7,054 nucleotides of DNA. Source: Gammaproteobacteria bacterium. GTDB lineage: Bacteria > Pseudomonadota > Gammaproteobacteria > Eutrophobiales > Eutrophobiaceae. Each line of letters begins with the position of its first letter. Positions within the stretch are counted from its first letter, which is position 1. Both the position numbers and the translations under genes were made by a program. Below are positions 1-6,238 of this stretch, in pieces. The stretch lies in the NCBI GenBank assembly GCA_009843675.1, contig VYCZ01000024.1:1-7054 (forward strand), written 5' to 3'. The notes below the pieces were generated by a model that worked only from the letters and a program-made list of their open reading frames with translations, ran no database searches and was not told the DNA's origin.

Positions 1-9
1 TACGTCCAT
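1..9 (-). CDS. possible first codons of a divergent gene running off the left edge
   Basis: On the minus strand an ATG (9 to 7) is preceded by a very good Shine-Dalgarno, GGAAGGGAG (complement of 15-23), with a spacer of about 5 bases. Only three codons (Met-Asp-Val) lie in the window, so no product can be given. The ribosome site and the position opposite the flavoenzyme gene are the only support. A gene here would make 10-99 a divergent control region. Confidence 0.3.
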
Positions 10-99
10 GTACGCTCCCTTCCAGCCATCCATGGCTTCCAGAGGGTCTTGAAAATGCCATCCCAACCTGTGGCGGAGACCATACACTGTTGATAGCAA
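10..99. promoter_or_regulatory. putative divergent leader region upstream of the flavoenzyme gene
   Basis: This short stretch lies between the possible divergent start at 9 (-) and the ATG at 100 (+). On the plus strand a TTGAAA (49-54) resembles a -35 box but has no -10 at normal spacing. TACACT (83-88) resembles a -10 box and would start transcription only a few bases before the ATG. An imperfect dyad GCCAT-CC-ATGGC (25-36) and a direct repeat CTTCCAG (19-25 and 36-42) could be an operator, but both are short. No Shine-Dalgarno lies at a useful distance from the ATG at 100. Confidence 0.25.
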
Positions 100-1521
100 A
101 TGTCACAGAAGCTGATTAAAGAACTAGAAGGTGAACTGGGTACGGACGCGGTCATGTCCGGTGCCGGCTACGCGCGCGCCGGCACGACGCCGGTCGGCGT
201 GGCATTGCCGAAAGACATCGAGCAGTTGCGCGCGATCCTGTCCATTGCCTCTGAGAACAATGTATCGTTGTGGGTCCTGCCCAATTCAGCCGCGAACGGG
301 GGCATAGCCGGGCCGGCAACGGACAAGGATATCCTGGTCATAGACCAGTCCCGCATGAACAGCATCGTGGAAGTCAACGCCAAAGGCGCCTACGCCCTGG
401 TGGAACCGGGTGTCAGTTATATGCAACTCAGTGGCTACCTGGAGGAAAACAACACCGGCCTGTGGGTGGACTGTGACAGGAACGGGCTGAATTCGGTCTC
501 CGGCAGCGTTTCCGCAAGAGAGTTCGGCTATACCGCCTACGGGGACCACACCATGATGCAGTGTGGCATGGAAATCATGCTGGCAGACGGTGAACTGGTG
601 CGCCTGGGTATGGGGGCCATGCCGAAGAGCAATACCTGGCAACTGGCAAAATACGCTTATGGCCCTTACCTGGACGGCCTGTTCACGCAGTCGGGACTGG
701 GCATCGTAACCAAAATGGGCGTATGGCTGATGCCGGCGCCGCCGGCCTACCAGCCTTTCGCGGTCACCCTGAAGGGCGACAGCGATCTCGCCCAGGCCGT
801 CGAGATTTTGCGCTCTTTCAAGGTCAACGTAATCATTCCCAACACGGTCGTAATCAGCAACACGGTACTGGACGCAGCCCCTTTTGCGTCACGGGATGAT
901 TTTGCCGACGGCATGGAGGTCGATACCGGGCGCCTGGCTGCCTGGCATGGCCTGGGCCAGTGGACCCTGTATGGGGCACTGTATAACACACCACCGAACG
1001 TCGATGTGCTGTGGCCCATGGTACGCGGCGCGTTCGCTGGAATCGAGGGCGCTACGGTGCTCGACCTGAAAACCCAGGCGGCCAACCCGGTACTGTCCGG
1101 CAGGGAGGCAATGATGCGCGGAAGGCCCTCGAAGGAATTCAATAACCTGGGCAACTGGTCCGGTGACGCTTACCTGTATGCCGGGTTTGTTTCCCCTGTT
1201 GACGGGCGGCAGGTATTAAAGATGAATAAACTCGTGCGTGATACGGTGCGCGCAAGTGGCTTCGATTACCTGACGGAATACGCGGTTGGCTGGCGCTCCA
1301 TTATCCAGCGGGTGTACCTGCCGTATCAGCCCGGGTCCGAACCCAGAGCTGCCGCGTGTCTTGGTGAGTTGGTCGAATCGATGGCGGAGCGGGGCCACGG
1401 TGTGAGCCATATCAGCGCCGGCTACCTGGACAAGGCCCTGGCAAGCTATGACAACTCCGGCATGGCCGAACTGCGCAGCAGGCTCAAGCAGGCCCTGGAT
1501 CCCGGCAACCTGTTTGCGTGA
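100..1521 (+). CDS. FAD-dependent oxidoreductase, vanillyl-alcohol oxidase / 4-cresol dehydrogenase family (divergent active site)
   Basis: A 473-residue cytoplasmic-type flavoprotein without a signal peptide. The FAD_binding_4 (PCMH-type) domain spans about residues 30-210 and the FAD-oxidase C-terminal domain about 215-473. Family hallmarks are VEPGVSY (101-107), YGDHTMMQCGMEIMLADGE (147-165), YGPYLDGLFTQSGLGIVTKMG (187-207) and DPGNLFA at the very C-terminus. Characterised relatives oxidise para-substituted phenols such as vanillyl alcohol, p-cresol and eugenol. Against my memory of Penicillium VAO, the phenol-binding Tyr108/Tyr503/Arg504, the catalytic Asp170 and the FAD-linking His422 all appear replaced here, so the FAD is probably non-covalent and the substrate unlike a simple phenol. 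It is shorter than VAO (about 560 aa), partly from loss of the C-terminal tail. The start is fixed by an in-frame TGA at 91-93; there is no clear Shine-Dalgarno. No cytochrome partner gene lies next to it. Family assignment is firm; substrate is unknown. Confidence 0.9.
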   Translation: MSQKLIKELEGELGTDAVMSGAGYARAGTTPVGVALPKDIEQLRAILSIASENNVSLWVLPNSAANGGIAGPATDKDILVIDQSRMNSIVEVNAKGAYALVEPGVSYMQLSGYLEENNTGLWVDCDRNGLNSVSGSVSAREFGYTAYGDHTMMQCGMEIMLADGELVRLGMGAMPKSNTWQLAKYAYGPYLDGLFTQSGLGIVTKMGVWLMPAPPAYQPFAVTLKGDSDLAQAVEILRSFKVNVIIPNTVVISNTVLDAAPFASRDDFADGMEVDTGRLAAWHGLGQWTLYGALYNTPPNVDVLWPMVRGAFAGIEGATVLDLKTQAANPVLSGREAMMRGRPSKEFNNLGNWSGDAYLYAGFVSPVDGRQVLKMNKLVRDTVRASGFDYLTEYAVGWRSIIQRVYLPYQPGSEPRAAACLGELVESMAERGHGVSHISAGYLDKALASYDNSGMAELRSRLKQALDPGNLFA

Positions 1522-1561
1522 CGGGGGGCAATCCCCGGTGTAACGGCCTGAGCAAGGAAGC

Positions 1562-3223
1562 TTAAAACTTTGTCCCACCTTCCATCGGAACGATCCCGAC
1601 CTGGGTCCGGTACTGCTCCCAGTACGCGCCCATCCGCTCGACCAGTTCGGGGTATTGCGCGACTAAATCGGTCTGCTCTGCAGGGTCCGTCTCCAGGTTG
1701 TAGAGTTGCCATTCGCCGGTTCCCCATGGCGGTTCCATCAGCAGCAATTTCCAATCATCCTCGATGACCGCCCGGCGATCGAATATTTCCCATGCCATCC
1801 GGTCATCCTGTCCGTGCACCCTCTCTGCCTTCCCGGTCAGCATCGCCAGCATGGACTTGCCTTCCAGGGGATATACGGGTCTGCCCTGGTAACTTGTTCC
1901 GGGGTGAGTCGCCCCTGCCAGTTCCAGCAATGTGGGCATGACGTCGAGGACGGAAACGAATTTACGGTTGATTGTGCCTGGTTCGATATGGCCCGGGAAA
2001 CTCGCTATCGCCGGTACCTGTATGCCTCCCTGGGAAGTGTAACCTTTATAGGCCCGGAACGGACCGGTGCTCACCCGGCCCCAGTTCTGCCCGTAGAACA
2101 CGTAGGAATTCGCTTTGCCCAGGTTCTCGTAACTGTTGTCGCAGCATAATTCCATCCAGTCGCCGAAGACGGGCCAGTTATCCAGGGGCGCAGACTCGGC
2201 GCCGTTGTCCGACATGAAAAAGACAAAGGTGTTCTCCAGTTTTCCGGATTGCTCCAGGAAGTCGAACAAGCGGCCGATGTGAATATCCATGTCCTCGACC
2301 ATGGCGGCGTAGATCTCCATGATGCGCGCCTCGGTCTTCTTCTGCGCTTCATCGAGTTCGTTCCAGGCCGGCTCGCCCGGAAGGCGGGGGGCAATCTCCA
2401 CCCCGTCCCTGAGCAATCCCGCGGCTGTCAAGCGATTGAGCCGGCGTTCATGGATAACGTCATACCCCTCGTCGTAGTTGCCTGTTTGCCTGGCGATGGA
2501 TGCGTCCGGGGCCTGCAGGGGCCAATGGGGGGCGCTATAGGCGAGGTAGGCAAAAAACGGTCTGTCATCGTCTTTGCCGGCGTCGATATAGCGCATGAGT
2601 TCGCTGGTGTAGAACTCCGTCGAATAAAATTTCTCCGGCAATGCAACAGGTTCGCCGTCCCGGCGGTATTCCGCGACCCGGTCGTCCATGCCGAGGCCCA
2701 AGTCATCGAAGTGTCCGCCGCCGCCGTGGGTCAGCACGAACGACTTATCGAACCCGCGGGCTGCAGGACTGTGCTCCCGTTCCCTGCCCAGGTGCCATTT
2801 GCCGGTCATATAGGTATGGTAGCCGGCGTCACGTAACAGGGTTGCCAGGGAGACCACCCGGTCGTTCAGGTAGCCCTCATAACCCGGTTTCCCCGCCTGG
2901 CTGGGCGCCATGGTCTCGTACATGTTGCCCAGGCCGGCCAGGTGGTGGTCCGCGCCTGACAGGAGCATTGCGCGTGTGGGCGAACACAGGGTGGCGCTGT
3001 GAAAACGGGTGAACATGACCCCTGAACGGGCCAGGTTATTCAGGGCCGGGGTGTTTATTTCACTGCCGTATACGCCGAGGTCGGTATAACCCAGATCATC
3101 CGCGACAATCAGCAGAATATTCGGGCGGGATTCATTACCGTTCGACTGTTCAACCCGGCTGTCGCCACCGCATCCGGCTACCGCCAGAAGGGGCAGCAGC
3201 AGTATTGACAGCCGCAGGAATAT
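1562..3223 (-). CDS. lipoprotein arylsulfatase (formylglycine-dependent, S1 family), non-canonical start
   Basis: Hydrolyses sulfate esters, probably at the outer membrane or in the periplasm. Counting from the ATA at 3223, the product is 553 aa: signal peptide and lipobox AVAGC with Cys18 (Gly at +2, consistent with outer-membrane sorting), metal-binding Asp42-Asp43 in VADDLGYTDLG, the formylglycine motif CSPTR with Cys80, GKWHLG (Lys142, His144), His233 in SAPHWPLQAPD, metal-binding Asp339-Asn340 in MSDNGAE, and Lys393 in RAYKGYTSQGG. All expected catalytic positions are present, and the length fits Pseudomonas arylsulfatase (about 536 aa). The Cys-type motif needs a formylglycine-generating enzyme or anSME encoded elsewhere. 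The frame is open from 3298 (stop at 3301-3299) and has no ATG, GTG or TTG before 3016. Starting at 3016 would remove the signal peptide and both Asp ligands. ATA 3223, CTG 3217 or CTG 3271/3268 are candidates. It lies just downstream of ubiX and is probably cotranscribed. The substrate is not readable. Confidence 0.88.
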   Translation of the reverse strand: MFLRLSILLLPLLAVAGCGGDSRVEQSNGNESRPNILLIVADDLGYTDLGVYGSEINTPALNNLARSGVMFTRFHSATLCSPTRAMLLSGADHHLAGLGNMYETMAPSQAGKPGYEGYLNDRVVSLATLLRDAGYHTYMTGKWHLGREREHSPAARGFDKSFVLTHGGGGHFDDLGLGMDDRVAEYRRDGEPVALPEKFYSTEFYTSELMRYIDAGKDDDRPFFAYLAYSAPHWPLQAPDASIARQTGNYDEGYDVIHERRLNRLTAAGLLRDGVEIAPRLPGEPAWNELDEAQKKTEARIMEIYAAMVEDMDIHIGRLFDFLEQSGKLENTFVFFMSDNGAESAPLDNWPVFGDWMELCCDNSYENLGKANSYVFYGQNWGRVSTGPFRAYKGYTSQGGIQVPAIASFPGHIEPGTINRKFVSVLDVMPTLLELAGATHPGTSYQGRPVYPLEGKSMLAMLTGKAERVHGQDDRMAWEIFDRRAVIEDDWKLLLMEPPWGTGEWQLYNLETDPAEQTDLVAQYPELVERMGAYWEQYRTQVGIVPMEGGTKF

Positions 3224-3260
3224 CCCGGCCGGCCGTAGGCGATTTGTTGTTTGCTTCGTA

Positions 3261-3842
3261 TTATTCAGCAGATTGTTTACCCGCGCCGGTCCAGCGCTTT
3301 ACGATGCCGGGGTCGATATCGAACAGGTCCAATACCCGGCCGATACTGGCGTTGACTATATCATCGATACTTTGCGGCCGATTGTAGAACGCAGGGATGG
3401 GTGGGGCGATAATTGCCCCGAGCAGCGATACGTCGTAAAACAGTTTGCAGTGTCCCGTGTGCAGCGGGGTCTCGCGGGGCATGATCACCAGGCGCCGGCG
3501 CTCCTTGAGCACCACGTCGGCGGCCCGCACCAGCAGGTTCTCGGCATAGGAGTGGGTGATTGCGGAGAGAGTGCGCATGGAACAGGGGGCGACTATCATG
3601 CCGTCGGTCCTGAAGGAACCGCTGGAGATGTTGGCCGCAATGTCCCTGATGTTGTGCGTCACGTCCGCCAGCGCCTCTATGTCGGCAACGGTGTGATCCG
3701 TTTCGATCCCGATATTGAGCTTGGCCGCGTTGGTCATCACCAGGTGGATTTCGATATCCGGCATTTCCGCCAGGACTTCGACCAGGCGGACGCCGTAAGG
3801 CAGGCCGCTGGCGCCGGACATGCCGATGATTATGCGTTTCAT
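3261..3842 (-). CDS. ubiX: UbiX-type flavin prenyltransferase
   Basis: A 193-aa flavoprotein that joins a dimethylallyl group to reduced FMN, giving the prenylated FMN cofactor used by UbiD-type (de)carboxylases. Visible signatures are the N-terminal nucleotide-fold start MKRIIIGMSGASG (1-13), SSGSF (73-77), VAPCSMRTLSAI (84-95), the MPRETPL loop (121-127; Arg and Glu conserved in the family), and PPIPAFYNRPQS (147-158) with its conserved Tyr. Length is normal for UbiX (about 190-210 aa). It is first in a probable two-gene unit with the sulfatase, whose signal-peptide codons begin within about 40 bases of this stop or overlap it. No UbiD lies in the window, so it may serve ubiquinone synthesis or a catabolic UbiD-like decarboxylase nearby or elsewhere; the catabolic neighbours favour the latter. 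The ribosome site is weak. Family call is firm; pathway is inferred. Confidence 0.93.
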   Translation of the reverse strand: MKRIIIGMSGASGLPYGVRLVEVLAEMPDIEIHLVMTNAAKLNIGIETDHTVADIEALADVTHNIRDIAANISSGSFRTDGMIVAPCSMRTLSAITHSYAENLLVRAADVVLKERRRLVIMPRETPLHTGHCKLFYDVSLLGAIIAPPIPAFYNRPQSIDDIVNASIGRVLDLFDIDPGIVKRWTGAGKQSAE

Positions 3843-3875
3843 GGAGGCTCAGGTTTCCGCTTTCACGTTGTTTCT

Positions 3876-3905
3876 AGAATATTCACAAAAACCGGACAAA
3901 ATCAA
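3876..3905 (-). promoter_or_regulatory. putative sigma70-type promoter for ubiX-sulfatase
   Basis: Read on the minus strand, TTGATT (3905-3900) and TATTCT (3881-3876) are separated by 18 bases, each matching four of six consensus positions. Transcription would begin near 3869, leaving a leader of about 27 bases before the ubiX ATG at 3842. This is visual matching in AT-rich DNA, where chance matches are common. Confidence 0.3.
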
Positions 3906-3952
3906 ATGCAAAATTTTCCACAAAATGGATGAAGGTATACTATACTTGTTAA

Positions 3953-3980
3953 TTGAGGATAAGTTTTTTGAATTTAACAT
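3953..3980 (+). promoter_or_regulatory. putative sigma70-type promoter for the molybdoenzyme gene
   Basis: TTGAGG (3953-3958) and TAACAT (3975-3980) are spaced by 16 bases, each matching four of six consensus positions. The implied transcription start, about 3987, gives a short leader carrying the strong ribosome site at 3997-4003. An alternative -10 is either of the overlapping TATACT copies at 3936-3941 and 3941-3946, but these have poor -35 partners. Confidence 0.3.
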
Positions 3981-3996
3981 AACCCAACCATATCGA

Positions 3997-4003
3997 AGGG
4001 GGA
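3997..4003 (+). promoter_or_regulatory. strong ribosome binding site deciding the molybdoenzyme start
   Basis: AGGGGGAG-type purine run (about 3996-4003) lies 8 bases before the ATG at 4012. The reading frame is open further upstream to an ATG at 3820, inside ubiX on the other strand, but only the 4012 start has a ribosome site, and family similarity begins right after it. Confidence 0.8.
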
Positions 4004-4011
4004 GATTTTCG

Positions 4012-6147
4012 ATGGCCGCACAACTTAAAGAAACCTATTACGGCGGTTGCCCGCATGATTGTCCCGATACCTGCTCCATGGTGTTTGAAGTGGAGGACGG
4101 CAAACTCACCGGTGTTCACGGAAACCCGGAACATCCCATGACGCGGGGTGGCTTGTGCGTAAAACTCGATGATTACGAGAAACGCCATTACCATCCTGAT
4201 CGCGTGCTCCATCCGCTGCGCCGGACAGGCCCGAAGGGCAGCAAACAATTCGAGCGCATCTCCTGGGATGAGGCGCTCAACGAAGTGATCAGCCGCTGGA
4301 AAGACATCATCGATGAGTATGGCACCCAGGCCATCGCTCCCTACAGCTACCTGGGGCACCAGGGGCTGATACATGGTTTGAATGGCGGAGACGCCTTTTT
4401 CAACAGGCTGGGCGCCACGGTGTGTGAGCGCACCTTCTGCGGCGAGGGGTCGGCAACGGCCTGGGTATTGACCAACGGTCCCACCAGCGGCGTTGACCCG
4501 GAAAGTTTCGCCCATTCCAAGTACATTATTCTATGGGGTTGCAACAGCGTCAGCACCAACCTGCACGCCTGGCATTTTGTCAAGGATGCCAAAGACAGAG
4601 GCGCCAAACTGATTGTGATTGACCCGTACCGCTCGCGCACCGCGCGGCAGGCCGACTGGCATGTCACTATTCGTCCCGGCACCGACGGCGCGCTGGCTAT
4701 GGCGATGATCCATACCATTATAGAAGAGAACCTGGTTGACCAGGATTACGTGGACAACTATACCGTCGGCTTCAAGGAACTGGCGGAGCGTGCCAGCACG
4801 CGCACCCCTGAGTGGGCTGCTGAGATTACCGGCATCCCTGCCGATGATATCCGCACCCTGGCGCGAGAATATGCGGCCAACAACCCGGCCGCCATTCGCA
4901 TCGGCGTTGCCGTGGAGAGAAACTGGGGTGGCGGCCAGGCCATACGCGCCATCAGTTGCCTGCCGTCGCTGACCGGCGCCTGGCGCGAAGTGGGAGGCGG
5001 TATTTACCAGATGACGTTCTGGGAACATCCCTACAAACTGGACGTGATATCGCAGCCTCAGCTTATTCCGGAAGGCACGCGGGTCATCAATAACCTGCAG
5101 ATCGGCCGGGCGCTGACCGGCGAGATGGAACTGGACCCGCCCATCATGTCGCTGATGTGCTGGAACTCCAACCCGGTCACCCAGGCGCCTGAGGCGGACA
5201 AGATCATCAAGGGACTGGAGCGTGAGGACCTGTTCATGGTGTCTGCCGAGCATTTTATTTCCGATACCGCGGCCTATGCGGATATCGTGCTGCCGGCTGC
5301 CATGGGTGCGGAGATGGAGGACATCATCCTGTCCTGGGGGCACAACTATCTCACCTACAATACCAAGTGCGCCGATCTGCCCGGCGAGGTGTTGTCCAAC
5401 AACGAGATATTCAACCGTTTGGCTGCGCGCATGGGCTTCGAGGAAGACCGCTTCAAGTGGTCCGACAGCGAGTGTCTGGAACATTTTGTTGACTGGGATT
5501 CGCCGGCCTGTGAGGGCCTCAGCGTGGATTACCTGCGCGAGAACGGGTATGCGCGCATCAAGATAGGGGAACCCCATGAGCGTGCGCCCCACAAGGAAGG
5601 CAATTTCCCCACACCCTCCGGCAAGTGCGAGTTTTTCTCGGAGACTGCAGCCAACGGCAATTTTATCATTGCACCGTTCCGGCAGATGTACGAGGACATG
5701 CAGCCCGGCAACAGCGAACCGCTGGACAGCCTGCCGGATTATGTGCCGTCGAAAGAATCGCCGCAGACCAACCCGGAACTGGCAGGGAAATACCCATTGA
5801 ATATCATCGCTCCGAAGAGCCATGGTTTCCTGAATTCCTGTTATGCCAACATGGATAACAAGATCAAGAGACAGGGCGAGCAGTTCGTGATGCTCAGTGA
5901 AGCGGATGCCGGGGAGCGGGGTATCAGTGAAGGCGACCCTGTACGCGTCTTCAATGACCGGGGTGCGTTCGAGGTGGTTGCCAAGGTCACCGACGATGTC
6001 AACCCGGGCCTGGTAGTGTCATCCCTGGGCTACTGGCGGCAACTGAACAACGGTACCGCCAACGTCGTATCGTCCGCGGACTTTGCCGACATGGGGCACG
6101 CCCCCAGGGTGTTTGACAGCCTGGTGCAGGTCGAGCGCATCGCCTGA
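4012..6147 (+). CDS. molybdopterin-dependent oxidoreductase with [4Fe-4S] domain (DMSO reductase / CISM superfamily, MopB_3-like)
   Basis: A 711-aa enzyme binding bis-molybdopterin guanine dinucleotide and one [4Fe-4S] cluster. The cluster domain at the N-terminus has Cys13, Cys17, Cys21 (C-x3-C-x3-C in GGCPHDCPDTC) and Cys49 in GGLCVK; Lys51 matches the lysine that links cluster and pterin in formate dehydrogenases. The molybdopterin domain follows (about 63-480), with ISWDEAL (83-89), and Cys143 in ERTFCGEGSA where FdhF has its molybdenum-binding Sec/Cys, so a Cys ligand is predicted. The dinucleotide-binding domain is at about 594-711 and contains HGFLNSCYANMD. There is no Tat signal, so it is cytoplasmic. 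No electron-transfer, membrane or chaperone subunit adjoins it. It resembles a widespread group of mostly uncharacterised molybdoenzymes; the reaction is unknown. It is divergent from ubiX and followed by a palindromic, terminator-like repeat 8 bases after its stop. Confidence 0.9.
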   Translation: MAAQLKETYYGGCPHDCPDTCSMVFEVEDGKLTGVHGNPEHPMTRGGLCVKLDDYEKRHYHPDRVLHPLRRTGPKGSKQFERISWDEALNEVISRWKDIIDEYGTQAIAPYSYLGHQGLIHGLNGGDAFFNRLGATVCERTFCGEGSATAWVLTNGPTSGVDPESFAHSKYIILWGCNSVSTNLHAWHFVKDAKDRGAKLIVIDPYRSRTARQADWHVTIRPGTDGALAMAMIHTIIEENLVDQDYVDNYTVGFKELAERASTRTPEWAAEITGIPADDIRTLAREYAANNPAAIRIGVAVERNWGGGQAIRAISCLPSLTGAWREVGGGIYQMTFWEHPYKLDVISQPQLIPEGTRVINNLQIGRALTGEMELDPPIMSLMCWNSNPVTQAPEADKIIKGLEREDLFMVSAEHFISDTAAYADIVLPAAMGAEMEDIILSWGHNYLTYNTKCADLPGEVLSNNEIFNRLAARMGFEEDRFKWSDSECLEHFVDWDSPACEGLSVDYLRENGYARIKIGEPHERAPHKEGNFPTPSGKCEFFSETAANGNFIIAPFRQMYEDMQPGNSEPLDSLPDYVPSKESPQTNPELAGKYPLNIIAPKSHGFLNSCYANMDNKIKRQGEQFVMLSEADAGERGISEGDPVRVFNDRGAFEVVAKVTDDVNPGLVVSSLGYWRQLNNGTANVVSSADFADMGHAPRVFDSLVQVERIA

Positions 6148-6155
6148 GCGAAACC

Positions 6156-6191
6156 GAAACCGGGGACAGAATTCAATTCTGTCCCCTTTTC
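6156..6191 (+). repeat. palindromic repeat, copy 1
   Basis: A 36-bp unit starting GAAACC and ending TTTTC, with perfect 12-bp arms GGGGACAGAATT (6162-6173) and AATTCTGTCCCC (6175-6186) around a single C at 6174. It is identical to copy 2 apart from the central base. It resembles GGGGACAGA/TCTGTCCCC palindromes scattered between genes in many proteobacterial genomes, some of them near REP-associated Y1 transposases. That link is from general knowledge; no transposase is in the window. Confidence 0.9.
6158..6190 (+). terminator. possible rho-independent terminator formed by repeat copy 1
   Basis: RNA from 6162-6186 can fold into a 10-bp GC-rich stem with a TTCAA loop, immediately followed by four U residues. 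It lies 14 bases after the molybdoenzyme stop codon, so it is well placed to end that transcript. Copy 2 (6209-6237) has the same structure and could be a second, tandem terminator. The U-run is short, so efficiency is uncertain. Confidence 0.4.
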
Positions 6192-6202
6192 CCTTCTGAC
6201 TT

Positions 6203-6238
6203 GAAACCGGGGACAGAATTGAATTCTGTCCCCTTTTC
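6203..6238 (+). repeat. palindromic repeat, copy 2, abutting the receptor start codon
   Basis: The 36-bp unit has the same flanks as copy 1, with arms at 6209-6220 and 6222-6233 around a single G at 6221. Because the core is a perfect palindrome, changing the centre from C to G makes the core of copy 2 the exact reverse complement of copy 1, while the flanks stay in direct orientation. Eleven bases (6192-6202) separate the copies. The last base (6238) directly precedes the ATG of the TonB-dependent receptor. Confidence 0.9.

Larger units (their letters stand above)
3843..4011. promoter_or_regulatory. AT-rich divergent control region between ubiX and the molybdoenzyme gene
   Basis: A 169-bp gap between divergent starts, much richer in A+T than the flanking genes. 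It contains a putative promoter for each side and a perfect short palindrome, GTATA-C-TATAC (3935-3945), near the middle, which could be an operator for a dimeric regulator. No regulator gene is in the window, so the binding protein cannot be named. I see no convincing FNR (TTGAT-N4-ATCAA) site. Confidence 0.55.

Noticed and set aside
1..93. Plus-strand open frame from the left edge to TGA at 91-93, as the tail of an upstream gene
   Set aside because: About 30 codons with no recognisable motif; another plus frame is equally open to 119, and a divergent minus-strand start at 9 explains the region better. It cannot be excluded without more sequence.
1522..1561. GGGG-CAAT-CCCC hairpin between the convergent stops as a bidirectional terminator
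   Set aside because: The stem is only 4 bp and no T-run follows on either strand; too weak to call.
2249..2836. Plus-strand open frame of 195 codons within the sulfatase
   Set aside because: Antisense to conserved sulfatase catalytic segments, with no domain or ribosome site of its own.
3820..4011. N-terminal extension of the molybdoenzyme to an ATG at 3820
   Set aside because: It overlaps the start of ubiX and AT-rich promoter DNA, encodes no recognisable signal, and the strong ribosome site with family similarity begins at 4012.
4531..5823. Long open frame (430 codons) on the minus strand inside the molybdoenzyme gene
   Set aside because: It lies entirely opposite a gene with clear family motifs, has no recognisable domain and no ribosome site; a GC-driven antisense shadow.
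6156..6238. CRISPR array
   Set aside because: Only two units, an 11-bp spacer, fully palindromic cores and no cas genes; this fits intergenic palindromic repeats instead.
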